In this document: piece by piece, positions 46,856 through 55,927 of the stretch
Numbering within the stretch: position 1 is the first letter of the stretch
How the letters are laid out: every line of letters starts with the position of its first letter
NCBI GenBank assembly: GCA_963703145.1
Contig: OY969793.1
Coordinates: 2,852,001-2,916,000 of the forward strand
Direction of reading: 5' to 3'
Source: Bog-756 sp963703145
GTDB taxonomy: Bacteria; Actinomycetota; Acidimicrobiia; Acidimicrobiales; RAAP-2
Length of the DNA: 64,000 bases
Program-made: the position numbers and the translations under genes
The notes under the pieces: generated by a model
The model's input: the letters and a program-made list of their open reading frames with translations, nothing else
Told to the model about the DNA's origin: nothing
The model's database searches: none

Positions 46856-46885
46856 GTCACTACAGATTTGTTATACCGTGGTGAC
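46856..46885. promoter_or_regulatory. Inverted repeat between hsp20 and hspR-like gene
   Basis: GTCACTAC (46856-46863), 14 bases, GTGGTGAC (46878-46885): arms match at 7 of 8 positions. It overlaps TACCGT (46874-46879), a probable leaderless -10 seven bases before the HspR-like ATG. It is a candidate binding site for that repressor, although it is not the classic HAIR sequence. Confidence 0.6.
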
Positions 46886-46886
46886 C

Positions 46887-47261
46887 ATGTCCGATGCAAG
46901 AGGTTTTGACGAATTTTCAATGAGCCGATCGGCGGGGCCCGATGAGCGTCTCGATCCGAAGCGGGGCCTGTACGGCATCTCGGTAGCAGCCGAGTTGGTG
47001 GGCAGCGCCCCCCAGAACCTCCGGCTCTACGAGACCCGCGGCCTGATCAATCCAGCCCGCAGCCAAGGTGGCACCCGTCGCTACAGCGACGATGACCTTG
47101 TCCGCCTCCGTGAGATCGGCCGGCTCCTCGACGACGGCCTCAACCTAGCCGGCATCGCTGCCGTCTTGGCCCTCCGTGCCGCCAATCAATCCCTGCAAGC
47201 CCAACTCGACCAGACCCGCCGGCGGGCATCCGCAGCACGCCGCCGCCAGACGGGGCAGTAG
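46887..47261 (+). CDS. hspR: HspR-like MerR-family repressor
   Basis: The 124-residue protein has a MerR winged-helix domain (about residues 25-95): GLYGISVAAELVGSAPQNLR, LYETRGLINPARSQGGTRRY and SDDDLVRLREIGRLLDDG. The signatures match HspR of actinobacteria, which represses heat-shock genes when DnaK is free. It lies divergent from hsp20, with an inverted repeat between the two. TACCGT seven bases before the ATG at 46887 suggests a leaderless transcript. The short Arg-rich tail (QTRRRASAARRRQTGQ) is unusual. Confidence 0.88.
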   Translation: MSDARGFDEFSMSRSAGPDERLDPKRGLYGISVAAELVGSAPQNLRLYETRGLINPARSQGGTRRYSDDDLVRLREIGRLLDDGLNLAGIAAVLALRAANQSLQAQLDQTRRRASAARRRQTGQ

Positions 47262-47314
47262 GTGTTCGGTTTGAACTGCGGGTACCTATACCGGCTGAAC
47301 TCGAGGTCGTTCCA

Positions 47315-47438
47315 ACTCAGCTGACTGAGCTGAGGTCGATTTCAGGGTCCTCAGCTGGTTTGGCTGAGTGCCAATTCTGGTCCTCAGCGACAGCACAGCT
47401 GAGGACGAAGTTGCGACCCTCAGCCCGTCAAGCTGAGG
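47315..47438. repeat. Array of four dispersed palindromes
   Basis: Copies at 47315-47335 (ACTCAGC-TGACTGA-GCTGAGG), 47349-47369 (CCTCAGC-TGGTTTG-GCTGAGT), 47382-47404 (arms perfect, extended to 9 bp, 9-base spacer) and 47418-47438 (CCTCAGC-CCGTCAA-GCTGAGG). The pitch is 34, 33 and 36 bp. The array lies between convergent genes. Confidence 0.9.
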
Positions 47439-47537
47439 CCGTGTGATATTTCGCATCGACTGAGTTCGTTTCGCGAAATGGCCCTTGTCGAGATGTCATT
47501 TTGCCTCCCTAGTCTCACGATCCGCCGAGACAGTGCT

Positions 47538-48317
47538 CTAGTTCGCCGCAGGCCGATGATCGTCGACTTGAATCCGCAAGGGGGCCGGGACATTCTCTCC
47601 GGACTCCATTCGCTGAACTAGCTCAAGTTCCGCAAGCTTTCGCGCCAGAGAGCGATCGAGGGCGGCATCCCATCGGTTGATTGCCTCGACCTGATGTGGT
47701 TCGGGCATGAAGGCCTCCCGCTCACGGGCCCGGCGGCGACGCAACCTGGCCTCTTCTCTAGATTGGCGCCCCTTCAGGATGTCACTGGCGGTGCGGCGGG
47801 CACGGATGATCGTCGTCTCGAGGTCCTCACCCAAGAGCTTCGAGCATTTCTCTGCGTACTCGCGCACATGCGCACCTGAGCATGGGTGTTCATCGAGCAG
47901 TGTCGGGCGGACCACTTTTCCTGTCGACATGGTGCACATGACCATAAGGAGTTTGGCCATGTCGATTGCCCGATCCCGATCCATAGCCACCTTGTCACCT
48001 AACACAAGAAGCCTGTCCAGCGCTCGGATTGCTTCCTCTAAGTCACAGGAGTCCCTCTCCAGGCTACGGTCTATGACGTTAGGCATATTTTCCTTGTCCA
48101 GAGACTCATCGGGATCATCGATCGCCTCAAACTTGGCGTCGATGTACCCGTTCTCGACGCGTCGAACACGCCGTTTTCGCAACAAGATGCTGGCGATCTC
48201 GTCCACGATCTCCTCTTGGACAGTGCCATTGGGCCGGAAATCCCTTCTGATGCCCTCAACGAAGGCATTAACTTCTGCTGGTGACTCTCCACCAGCGACA
48301 AAGCTCTTGGAATAAAT
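47538..48317 (-). pseudogene. 5'-truncated gene of a widespread hypothetical family
   Basis: The frame is open from 48317 and would encode IYSKSFVAGGESPAEVNAFV, then EGIRRDFRPNGTVQEEIVDE, then IASILLRKRRVRRVENGY and on to EINRWDAALDRSLARKLAEL near the end. This resembles the common hypothetical family (STGPRT...GK...NALKHGL N-terminus, WRLRR core, RYExALxRxLxRxLxELExLQ end). The characteristic N-terminus is missing and no ATG is present; a GTG at 48206 could still start a 222-residue product. It breaks off at the same place as the next gene on the other strand. Confidence 0.6.
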
Positions 48318-48330
48318 TCATTCTTTTCCT

Positions 48331-48822
48331 TTGTTTGCCTATCTGGGATTCGCCGTCATTGTCGCCGAGACCCTCAATTCTTGCATTTCCGTGGTCGTTT
48401 ATGCCGGCCACCTTCACCCCGATTGGCCCTCTCTGCCTACCGCTTTGGCAGTCGGCCTGCCTGGCGCTGCCATCGCCATAGTGGGTGCCTATCTGTATTG
48501 GCGTCGGCCACCAGTCGACGACTCCGGCCCGTCAGCGACTGAGAGTGACGCGGAGAAGGGTGTTGGCGGACCGGCACGGCTGACCTTGGCAGGTGCCTAC
48601 TTATTCCGTGCCATCTCTGCGACAGTGATCGACAACCGGGGCGCCCCCAGCACATCTGGTATCGGTTGGAACATTTACACGACCCTGCTATCCGCACTCT
48701 TTGGGCTAGCTATGGCAGCGATAATCAACTTAATGCCTCCCCGGCAACGGGCCCCGATTTCCACGGATCAAGCAGATTCGGTGCCCTCGAATCAAGGGCA
48801 ACAGACTGTCGCAGATGGATAG
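48331..48822 (+). CDS. Small membrane protein, possibly 5'-truncated
   Basis: The frame from a TTG at 48331 gives 163 residues. It has hydrophobic segments (FAYLGFAVIVAETLNSCISV, LPTALAVGLPGAAIAIVGAYLYW and TLLSALFGLAMAAIINLM), so it is a membrane protein of about three helices. There is no ribosome site, the start codon is weak, and the open frame begins only 18 bp before it at a stop. It may have lost its real N-terminus at the junction near 48317. I do not recognise a family. Confidence 0.5.
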   Translation: MFAYLGFAVIVAETLNSCISVVVYAGHLHPDWPSLPTALAVGLPGAAIAIVGAYLYWRRPPVDDSGPSATESDAEKGVGGPARLTLAGAYLFRAISATVIDNRGAPSTSGIGWNIYTTLLSALFGLAMAAIINLMPPRQRAPISTDQADSVPSNQGQQTVADG

Positions 48823-48885
48823 TTCCACCTTTGTCGCTCAGAGGAACACGGCCATCCTCACTAAGAGCGTTGACTATCGCCAGGT

Positions 48886-49001
48886 TCTCAGCCTCCGAAT
48901 CTGAACCTTCAGCGGATCTCAGCTGGCTGAGTCGGATTTATTCTCAGCTTCGGTGGCTAGGAACCTCGCCTTGAGCGTTATCCTCAACTCCAAACCTGAG
49001 G
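48886..49001. repeat. Cluster of degenerate dispersed palindromes
   Basis: Partial copies start at 48886 (TCTCAGC-CTCCGAA-TCTGAAC), 48917 (arms CTCAGC/GCTGAG with only 2 bases between), 48942 (TCTCAGC-TTCGGTG-GCTAGGA) and 48982 (CCTCAAC ... CCTGAGG). The first keeps the spacer CTCCGAA shared with 55793 and 63853. Confidence 0.6.
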
Positions 49002-49185
49002 CGGACAACGATTCATTTCTTCGTTGGCGACCCGTTGCTGTCAGCACCGCGCTCGCCAACCATCAATCATCAGTCGCTCGGTGGTCCGATGAGAGGCCAG
49101 TCACCTACTGATACTTCCAGATTCGAGACGGCAAACTCGGCCCACTCTCAAGTCCGTCGCGGATCCCTGAGTCGAACTCGGCAAG

Positions 49186-52100
49186 TTAGTGGTGATGGCG
49201 GGCAGGAGTCACGGTGAGCGTGAACGTCCAGGCTCCCCTGTCGCCAGCGGCGTCAGCATCGGTGCCGCCGACGGCATAGATGCCAGGCGCTAGGGACGTA
49301 GCCGCGCTGATCGCCCCAGTCGAGCTGACGACCACTTGTGTGGAGTGAGCTGAGCTGGCTTCGCTATAGGTCACTCGACCTCGGGCATTTTTTTGCTCGA
49401 GGTGGTGTCCGCGATAACCGCCACGGTCAGAGACCGTCGCCGAAGTGGGAGCGCCCTGCACGAGGGTGATGCAGCGATGGACGAAGCAACGGTGATGGCG
49501 GGCAGGACTCACGGTGAGCGTGAACGTCCAGGCTCCCCTGTCGCCAGCGGCGTCAGCATCGGTGCCGCCGACGGCATAGATGCCAGGCGCCAGGGACGTA
49601 GCCGCGCTGATCGCCCCAGTCGAGCTGACGACCACTTGTGTGGAGTGAGCTGAGCTGGCTTCGCTATAGGTCACTCGACCTCGGGCATTTTTTTGCTCGA
49701 GGTGGTGTCCGCGATAACCGCCACGGTCAGAGACCGTCGCCGAAGTGGGAGCGCCCTGCTCGAGAGTGATGGTGGCAGGACTCACGGTGAGCGTGAACGT
49801 CCAGGCTCCCCTGTCGCCAGCGGCGTCAGCATCGGTGCCGCCGACGGCATAGATGCCAGGCGCCAGGGACGTAGCCGCGCTGATCGCCCCAGTCGAGCTG
49901 ACGACCACTTGTGTGGAGTGAGCTGAGCTGGCTTCGGTATAGGTCACCGCCCCGGTGGCGTTGGTCACGGTCAACTGGCCGGTGTAGCCGCCTTGGCCAG
50001 AGACCGTCGCCGAAGTGGGAGCGCCCTGCTCGAGAGTGATGGTGGCAGGACTCACGGTGAGCGTGAACGTCCAGGCTCCCCTGTCGCCAGCGGCGTCAGC
50101 ATCGGTGCCGCCGACGGCATAGATGCCAGGCGCCAGGGACGTAGCCGCGCTGATCGCCCCAGTCGAGCTGACGACCACTTGTGTGGAGTGAGCTGAGCTG
50201 GCTTCGGTATAGGTCACCGCCCCGGTGGCGTTGGTCACGGTCAACTGGCCGGTGTAGCCGCCTTGGCCAGAGACCGTCGCCGAAGTGGGAGCGCCCTGCT
50301 CGAGAGTGATGGTGGCAGGACTCACGGTGAGCGTGAACGTCCAGGCTCCCCTGTCGCCAGCGGCGTCAGCATCGGTGCCGCCGACGGCATAGATGCCAGG
50401 CGCTAGGGACGTAGCCGCGCTGATCGCCCCAGTCGAGCTGACGACCACTTGTGTGGAGTGAGCTGAGCTGGCTTCGGTATAGGTCACCGCCCCGGTGGCG
50501 TTGGTCACGGTCAACTGGCCGGTGTAGCCGCCTTGGCCAGAGACCGTCGCCGAAGTGGGAGCGCCCTGCTCGAGAGTGATGGCACTCCGCAAGGATGCAT
50601 TGACCACGGTCGCAATTCCAGCGGTAACGGACACGGGATCCGAACTGGCCAGCGAGGACTTCCCGTTGTAGAACTGCGATGAATAGCTGTTCGCAGTGCA
50701 CAAACCGGAATTCCCCTCGTTAAAACCAACGCGGTAGGTGCCAACGGGCAGAACCGCGGTCGCATAACTGCCGGTGCTAGATGTACACATCACTGAAACC
50801 GGGGTACTCGCCGAACTGTTGGACGAGTAGACATCCACCTCGATCCCACTTACCGGGTCTCCAGACACCGCGTCGGTCACGGTGCCTGTGACCTGGCCGC
50901 CGGCCTGCATGGCGGCATCGATCGACGAGGTGGTCGTGCCAGTGGTAACCGACACCGGTTCCGCACTGGCCAGCGACGCCTTCCCGTTGTAGAACTGCGG
51001 CGCGAAGTTCGACGCGCCACAACCGTCGTTGAAGCCCACGTAATAGGTGCCGGTGGTCAGTCCTGGCACCGTGTAGGTCCCGTCGGACGCGGTACAGACC
51101 GTATCTACCGGTCTGCTCCCCGGAGTCTTGGACGAGTAGACGCGAACCTCGATCCCACTGACCGGGTCTCCAGACACCGCGTCGGTCACGGTGCCTGTGA
51201 CCTGGCCGCCGGCCTGCATGGCGGCATCGATCGACGAGGTGGTCGTGCCAGTGGTAACCGACACCGGATCCGCACTGGCCAGCGACGCCTTCCCGTTGTA
51301 GAACTGCGGCGCGTAGTTCGACGCGCCACAACCGTCGTTGAAGCCCACGTAATAGGTGCCGGTGGTCAGTCCTGGCACCGTGTAGGTCCCGTCGGACGCG
51401 GTGCAGGCCGTGTCTACTGGGTTACTTCCTGAACTGTTGGACGAGTAGACATCCACCTCGATCCCACTGACCGGGTCTCCAGACACCGCGTCGGTCACGG
51501 TGCCTGTGACCTGGCCGCCGGCCTGCATGGCGGCATCGATCGACGAGGTGGTCGTGCCAGTGGTAACCGACACCGGATCCGCACTGGCCAGCGACGCCTT
51601 CCCGTTGTAGAACTGCGGGGAGTAGCCAGACGCGCCACAACCGTCGTTGAAGCCCACGTAATAGGTGCCGGTGGTCAGTCCTGGCACCGTGTAGGTCCCG
51701 TCGGACGCGGTACAGACCGTGTCTACTGGGTTACTCCCTGAACTGTTGGACGAGTAGACATCCACCTCGACACTACTGATCGGGTCTCCAGACACCGCGT
51801 CGGTCACGGTACCTGTGATCTCGTTGCCGGCCTGCATGGCGGCATCGATCGACGAGGTGGTCGTGCCAGTGGTAACCGACACCGAATCCGCACTGGCCAG
51901 CGACGCCTTCCCGTTGTAGAACTGCGGCACGTAGTTCGACGCGCCACAACCGTCGTTGAAGCCCACGTAATAGGTGCCGGTGGTCAGTCCTGGCACCGCG
52001 TAGGTCCCGTCGGACGCGGTGCAGGCCGTATCTACCGGGGTACTGAGGAAGTCCTTGGAGCTGTAGACATCCACCTCGATCCCACTGACCGGGTCTCCAG

Positions 52101-53469
52101 ACACCGCGTCGGTCACGGTGCCTGTGACCTGGCCGCCGGCCTGGATGGCGGCATCGATCGACGAGGTGGTCGTGCCAGTGGTAACCGACACCGGATCCGC
52201 ACTGGCCAGCGACGCCTTCCCGTTGTAGAACTGCGGCGCGTAGTTCGACGCGCCACAACCGTCGTTGAAGCCCACGTAATAGGTGCCGGTGGTCAGTCCT
52301 GGCACCGTGTAGGTCCCGTCGGACGCGGTGCAGGCCGTGTCTACTGGGTTACTCCCTGAACTGTTGGACGAGTAGACATCCACCTCGATCCCACTGACCG
52401 GGTCAGACACCGCGTCGGTCACGGTGCCTGTGACCTGGCCGCCGGCCTGCATGGCGGCATCGATCGACGAGGTGGTCGTGCCAGTGGTAACCGACACCGG
52501 TTCCGCACTGGCCAACGACGCCTTCCCGTTGTAGAACTGCGGCGCGTAGTTCGACGCGCCACAACCGTCGTTGAAGCCCACGTAATAGGTGCCGGTGGTC
52601 AGTCCTGGCACCGTGTAGGTCCCGTCGGACGCGGTGCAGGCCGTGTCTACTGGGTTACTTCCTGAACTGTTGGACGAGTAGACATCCACCTCGATCCCAC
52701 TGACCGGGTCTCCAGACACCGCGTCGGTCACGGTGCCTGTGACCTGGCCGCCGGCCTGCATGGCGGCATCGATCGACGAGGTGGTCGTGCCAGTGGTAAC
52801 CGACACCGGATCCGCACTGGCCAGCGACGCCTTCCCGTTGTAGAACTGCGGCGCGTAGTTCGACGCGCCACAACCGTCGTTGAAGCCCACGTAATAGGTG
52901 CCGGTGGTCAGTCCTGGCACCGTGTAGGTCCCGTCGGACGCGGTACAGACCGTATCTACCGGGTTACTCCCTGAACTGTTGGACGAGTAGACATCCACCT
53001 CGATCCCACTGACCGGGTCTCCAGACACCGCGTCGGTCACGGTGCCTGTGACCTGGCCGCCGGCCTGCATGGCGGCATCGACGCCAGTCACACTGCCGTT
53101 TGAAACAGTGACTGCGGTGGCGGTCGCAAAGGATGTCTCGTTGTCGTAAAACTGCGACTGATAGCCGTCGCCTACAAATTCCACCTCGTAGGTGCCGGCG
53201 CCTTCAGAAGGTAAATCATAGGAGCCGGCAGAATTTGTTGTGGTTCCCTCCATGAAGTTGTAACTGGCGTCATAGAGGTAGACCGAGATATTTTCCAGCC
53301 CATTTCCAGTCGATAAGTCGGTGACGGTTCCCGAGATATCGCCACCGCCAGTGCTCGCGGCGGCAGTGAGCATTCCCACCCCGGTGAACATCCCAAGCAT
53401 TAAAACCACTATGGCCGCTGCGGCCGTACGCATCCCAAGATTTGATGAGTTTTTTCTTGTCACCGTCAC
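49186..53469 (-). CDS. Large secreted surface protein made of two tandem repeat types
   Basis: The 1,427-residue protein has a signal peptide (AAAAIVVLMLGMFTGVGMLT). Nine copies of a ~103-residue Cna_B/carboxypeptidase-regulatory-like repeat follow (first and last divergent, seven near identical; SGDPVSGIEVDVYSS, TASDGTYTVPGLTTGTYYVG). Five copies of a ~90-residue repeat close the protein (ITLEQGAPTSATVSGQGGY, TGQLTVTNATGAVTYTEASS). The Cna_B copies repeat at DNA level with a 309-bp period. The last two C-terminal repeats carry a variant insert (DRGGYRGHHLEQKNARGR). It probably forms an extended stalk outside the cell. No anchor motif (LPXTG) or C-terminal helix is seen. Confidence 0.88.
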   Translation of the reverse strand: MTVTRKNSSNLGMRTAAAAIVVLMLGMFTGVGMLTAAASTGGGDISGTVTDLSTGNGLENISVYLYDASYNFMEGTTTNSAGSYDLPSEGAGTYEVEFVGDGYQSQFYDNETSFATATAVTVSNGSVTGVDAAMQAGGQVTGTVTDAVSGDPVSGIEVDVYSSNSSGSNPVDTVCTASDGTYTVPGLTTGTYYVGFNDGCGASNYAPQFYNGKASLASADPVSVTTGTTTSSIDAAMQAGGQVTGTVTDAVSGDPVSGIEVDVYSSNSSGSNPVDTACTASDGTYTVPGLTTGTYYVGFNDGCGASNYAPQFYNGKASLASAEPVSVTTGTTTSSIDAAMQAGGQVTGTVTDAVSDPVSGIEVDVYSSNSSGSNPVDTACTASDGTYTVPGLTTGTYYVGFNDGCGASNYAPQFYNGKASLASADPVSVTTGTTTSSIDAAIQAGGQVTGTVTDAVSGDPVSGIEVDVYSSKDFLSTPVDTACTASDGTYAVPGLTTGTYYVGFNDGCGASNYVPQFYNGKASLASADSVSVTTGTTTSSIDAAMQAGNEITGTVTDAVSGDPISSVEVDVYSSNSSGSNPVDTVCTASDGTYTVPGLTTGTYYVGFNDGCGASGYSPQFYNGKASLASADPVSVTTGTTTSSIDAAMQAGGQVTGTVTDAVSGDPVSGIEVDVYSSNSSGSNPVDTACTASDGTYTVPGLTTGTYYVGFNDGCGASNYAPQFYNGKASLASADPVSVTTGTTTSSIDAAMQAGGQVTGTVTDAVSGDPVSGIEVRVYSSKTPGSRPVDTVCTASDGTYTVPGLTTGTYYVGFNDGCGASNFAPQFYNGKASLASAEPVSVTTGTTTSSIDAAMQAGGQVTGTVTDAVSGDPVSGIEVDVYSSNSSASTPVSVMCTSSTGSYATAVLPVGTYRVGFNEGNSGLCTANSYSSQFYNGKSSLASSDPVSVTAGIATVVNASLRSAITLEQGAPTSATVSGQGGYTGQLTVTNATGAVTYTEASSAHSTQVVVSSTGAISAATSLAPGIYAVGGTDADAAGDRGAWTFTLTVSPATITLEQGAPTSATVSGQGGYTGQLTVTNATGAVTYTEASSAHSTQVVVSSTGAISAATSLAPGIYAVGGTDADAAGDRGAWTFTLTVSPATITLEQGAPTSATVSGQGGYTGQLTVTNATGAVTYTEASSAHSTQVVVSSTGAISAATSLAPGIYAVGGTDADAAGDRGAWTFTLTVSPATITLEQGAPTSATVSDRGGYRGHHLEQKNARGRVTYSEASSAHSTQVVVSSTGAISAATSLAPGIYAVGGTDADAAGDRGAWTFTLTVSPARHHRCFVHRCITLVQGAPTSATVSDRGGYRGHHLEQKNARGRVTYSEASSAHSTQVVVSSTGAISAATSLAPGIYAVGGTDADAAGDRGAWTFTLTVTPARHHH
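49200..50590 (-). repeat. Tandem 270-bp coding repeats (five copies)
   Basis: The C-terminal repeat of the large surface protein occurs five times. The segment starting ACGGTGAGCG appears at 49211, 49511, 49784, 50054 and 50324; the first interval is about 300 bp because of a 30-bp insert. Copies are almost identical in DNA. Confidence 0.9.
50870..53100 (-). repeat. Tandem 309-bp coding repeats (about seven near-identical copies)
   Basis: The segment GGTCGTGCC occurs at 50932, 51241 and 51550, a 309-bp period, and continues to about 53080. One copy has lost a codon (SDPVSG for SGDPVSG). The near identity suggests recent expansion or gene conversion. Confidence 0.9.
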
Positions 53470-53540
53470 CCCGCCCTATTGGCTAAGTTTCCAATAACTC
53501 CATCGTCGAAACATGAAGTCGTTGAAGCAATCCGTCAGCT

Positions 53541-55409
53541 CTAACACTCTAAACTTGGTAGCACTCCGCTGACGTAGGTATCCGAGGAAGAACCACTGCG
53601 CCCGCCATTCGCCGTCGTGTGCACCGCAAGGATTAATGTGTCGTTCTCGAGCGACAGTGTTGAGCAGCTTGTGCCGCCAGCCACGCCGAAGTAGGCCTCG
53701 GAGGGGGGTGACTCTGCCCAACCGAGGCTCATAGTCACGGAGTCAACGATGTCCGCGCCATCCTTCTTACTGGTATTCGGGACCACGTCACATGACAGGG
53801 ACGAGAACCAGACTGCCCAAAACGAAGGGCATCCACTCGATTGTGTTGCATTGGCTGGTGCTTGAACGCCCCGAGAGGCGGCTGCTGTTCCGTCGTATAC
53901 GTCCGTGGCAGTGATACACGGTCTAAAATTCACGTCTGAGCTGGGGATCTTGATCGGCTCGATATGGGGACAGTATGTGAAGGACGATGTATGTGGAAGG
54001 CTGCCCGCGGGAGCCGTGTACCACGACTGATTAGCAGCCCCAGTCGAGGACCACAGTTGAACCTTGGTACCATTTGCATTGATCGTGCCAAGGTCGGCAT
54101 CGAGGTTTAGCCCTGTTGACTGATTCTGGATGACGCCAGAAGCACTTGTCCTCCACACTTGGTTCGGACTGGAATCGCAATTCCAAGTTTGCAGTGATAT
54201 GCCTGCCCGCCCAGTAACACTTGGAGCTACCCCGAGACACCTTCCATTGGCAGCATTTCGAATGGTGCCATCAGAGCCAATTGACCAGTTTTGATTTGCT
54301 GCTCCGGTGCAGTCCCAGAGCTGGACTTTAGTGCCGTTCGCTCCTATAGTCCCCACATTTGCGTCAAGACAACGCACGCTTGTCTGATTCCGAATTTCTT
54401 GTGGAGTAGTTCCGCCCGAGAAAGCACCGTTTGCGATCGGAAATATGTACCGTCCCAAGACGGAATTACCGTGAAAATTGTGGATAAGTCCGGTCGCCGC
54501 GTTCGAGTCTAAGAAAGATCCCGGCTGTAGCGAGCCAGGGAGTGAGAAGAAGTGGCTTGGGTTGGAGTCGCCAGCGGAGAAGCCAACCCCGGCCGAGGTG
54601 CCGCCAAACCCGTTGGAGCCACCACTTGCGTCTCCCGTTTCCCACTGGACTTGATCGTAGTTAAAGATAATGTCGAAATCGCCGGGTCCGCGATCGCTTC
54701 GGCTCACGAGCAGTAGCTGAAAATCATTCAACTTATCCGTGTGGTAGCCATAGTAGCCAACGTCAGGCCAATCTACACAGAAGGCTGGATGGCCCTGATA
54801 CGTGGTCGCCCCATAGGTTACGAGCCCGCCGCCACCACGCGTATCAACGTCGGCAAAAAATGGAGCGATGATGGGCGGTGTTGAAGCGCTCAGCAGGAAG
54901 GGCGTAAAGACCCCCAGCGGGCCGGTGAAGGTGACGTCGCCATTGTTGTTCACCCAAAGGCTGGAGTAGTTGGTGCCATAAAAGTCGAGGCGAAATGGCA
55001 AGTTCACCTGTCCGGTGGAGCCGTCGTCGTTGGCACTCAGCGTGTTCGTTGAGCAGTTCTGGTCATTGATCACGGGCCCGGAGGCAGAAGAAAGTGAAGG
55101 CGATGCAGCCGACAGTGCGTGGGGGCGGAGAGATGAGGGTGCCGACACCCGCGTGTCTGGAACTGTCTTGAGCGGGACTGTGGAGCTAGGGGTGATGGTA
55201 GTGGAACTGGGTATTCTCAACGTCGAGCTAGTCCCTACATTCGGCGTGACGCTCGACCCACTCTCGCCATTCGATGAGCTAGGAACCGTCGAGGAGGGAC
55301 TGACAGACGCCGCCGACGCTGAGGGGCTCGTTTCAGCTGCGAGCGTACCGAAGCTGCACAGCGCTGCTACGAGAGGTGCGGAGAGCCAGAAACGACGTTT
55401 GGGCAACAT
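53541..55409 (-). CDS. Secreted protein with nidogen-like domain and ricin-type lectin repeats
   Basis: The protein of 622 residues has a signal peptide (FWLSAPLVAALCSFGTLAAE) and a long Ser/Pro/Thr region. A nidogen-like domain follows (about 130-320: NLPFRLDFYGTNYSSLWVNN, TPPIIAPFFADVDTRGGGGL, FCVDWPDVGYYGYH). A ricin-B-type lectin domain with three QxW-like repeats comes next (QNWSIGSDG, QVWRTSASG, QSWYTAPAG). The C-terminal part has cysteines but no recognised domain. It probably binds extracellular carbohydrate. The start at 55409 (MLPKRRFW) gives the signal; the frame extends to 55514. Confidence 0.85.
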   Translation of the reverse strand: MLPKRRFWLSAPLVAALCSFGTLAAETSPSASAASVSPSSTVPSSSNGESGSSVTPNVGTSSTLRIPSSTTITPSSTVPLKTVPDTRVSAPSSLRPHALSAASPSLSSASGPVINDQNCSTNTLSANDDGSTGQVNLPFRLDFYGTNYSSLWVNNNGDVTFTGPLGVFTPFLLSASTPPIIAPFFADVDTRGGGGLVTYGATTYQGHPAFCVDWPDVGYYGYHTDKLNDFQLLLVSRSDRGPGDFDIIFNYDQVQWETGDASGGSNGFGGTSAGVGFSAGDSNPSHFFSLPGSLQPGSFLDSNAATGLIHNFHGNSVLGRYIFPIANGAFSGGTTPQEIRNQTSVRCLDANVGTIGANGTKVQLWDCTGAANQNWSIGSDGTIRNAANGRCLGVAPSVTGRAGISLQTWNCDSSPNQVWRTSASGVIQNQSTGLNLDADLGTINANGTKVQLWSSTGAANQSWYTAPAGSLPHTSSFTYCPHIEPIKIPSSDVNFRPCITATDVYDGTAAASRGVQAPANATQSSGCPSFWAVWFSSLSCDVVPNTSKKDGADIVDSVTMSLGWAESPPSEAYFGVAGGTSCSTLSLENDTLILAVHTTANGGRSGSSSDTYVSGVLPSLEC

Positions 55410-55927
55410 TGTTATCGCAACTCGCCGGAGGCTTACAATCAACCGTCTGTCCTTGGCGGAGCCAACAGAGTTCGCCTGAATTGGAGATGATTTCCGCAAC
55501 CTACCTAAATGCATCGCACTCCGCCCTGCCTTGTGTCAGTTCTAGCGTGCCGGCAATATAACCGGCAGGTCGGACGTGTACAACTGAGATCGACATCCGC
55601 AGCCTGAAGATCATCCGGACCAGCTCTAAGGGCCAGTAGATCTGGTAGAGCCTTTTCACTTAGCATCACTCGCTCGAGCAGAGCCTCCACCGACCACTGC
55701 GTGTTGCTAGAGCGGAAGCCATCAGCACTTGGCATGGAGACTCACATCTTTCTACCTCGAGCCTCAGCCGAGGTGGCGCACGGCTCGAGTGTCCTCAGCC
55801 TCCGAACCTGAGGCGAGTACCGTCCTCAGCTGGCATGGCTGAGGACCAGTCTTCCCTCAGCTTCAACGGCTGAGTAACAACTCATGCACGTCCGTCCCTC
55901 GACCGGCAATACTCCGTAACGCCGAAG
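55410..55927. other. 518-bp region with a four-copy palindrome array
   Basis: It separates the lectin gene (minus) from the flavodoxin-like gene (plus). A 76-codon minus-strand frame (55505-55735; GFRSSNTQWSVEALLERVML) looks partly protein-like but lacks a ribosome site, so I do not call it. The array is at 55762-55875. Confidence 0.5.
55762..55875. repeat. Array of four dispersed palindromes at exact 31-bp pitch
   Basis: Copies start at 55762 (degenerate), 55793 (CCTCAGC-CTCCGAA-CCTGAGG), 55824 (CCTCAGC-TGGCATG-GCTGAGG, arms extend to 9 bp) and 55855 (CCTCAGC-TTCAACG-GCTGAGT). All three intervals are exactly 31 bp. Confidence 0.9.

Noticed and set aside
55505..55735. 76-codon minus-strand frame upstream of the lectin gene
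   Set aside because: Part looks protein-like, but there is no ribosome site or recognised family and the end is Arg/Cys-rich.
41847..55875. Palindrome arrays as CRISPR arrays
   Set aside because: Arms are only seven bases each, spacers between copies are 10-17 bases and irregular, pitch varies, and no cas genes are present.
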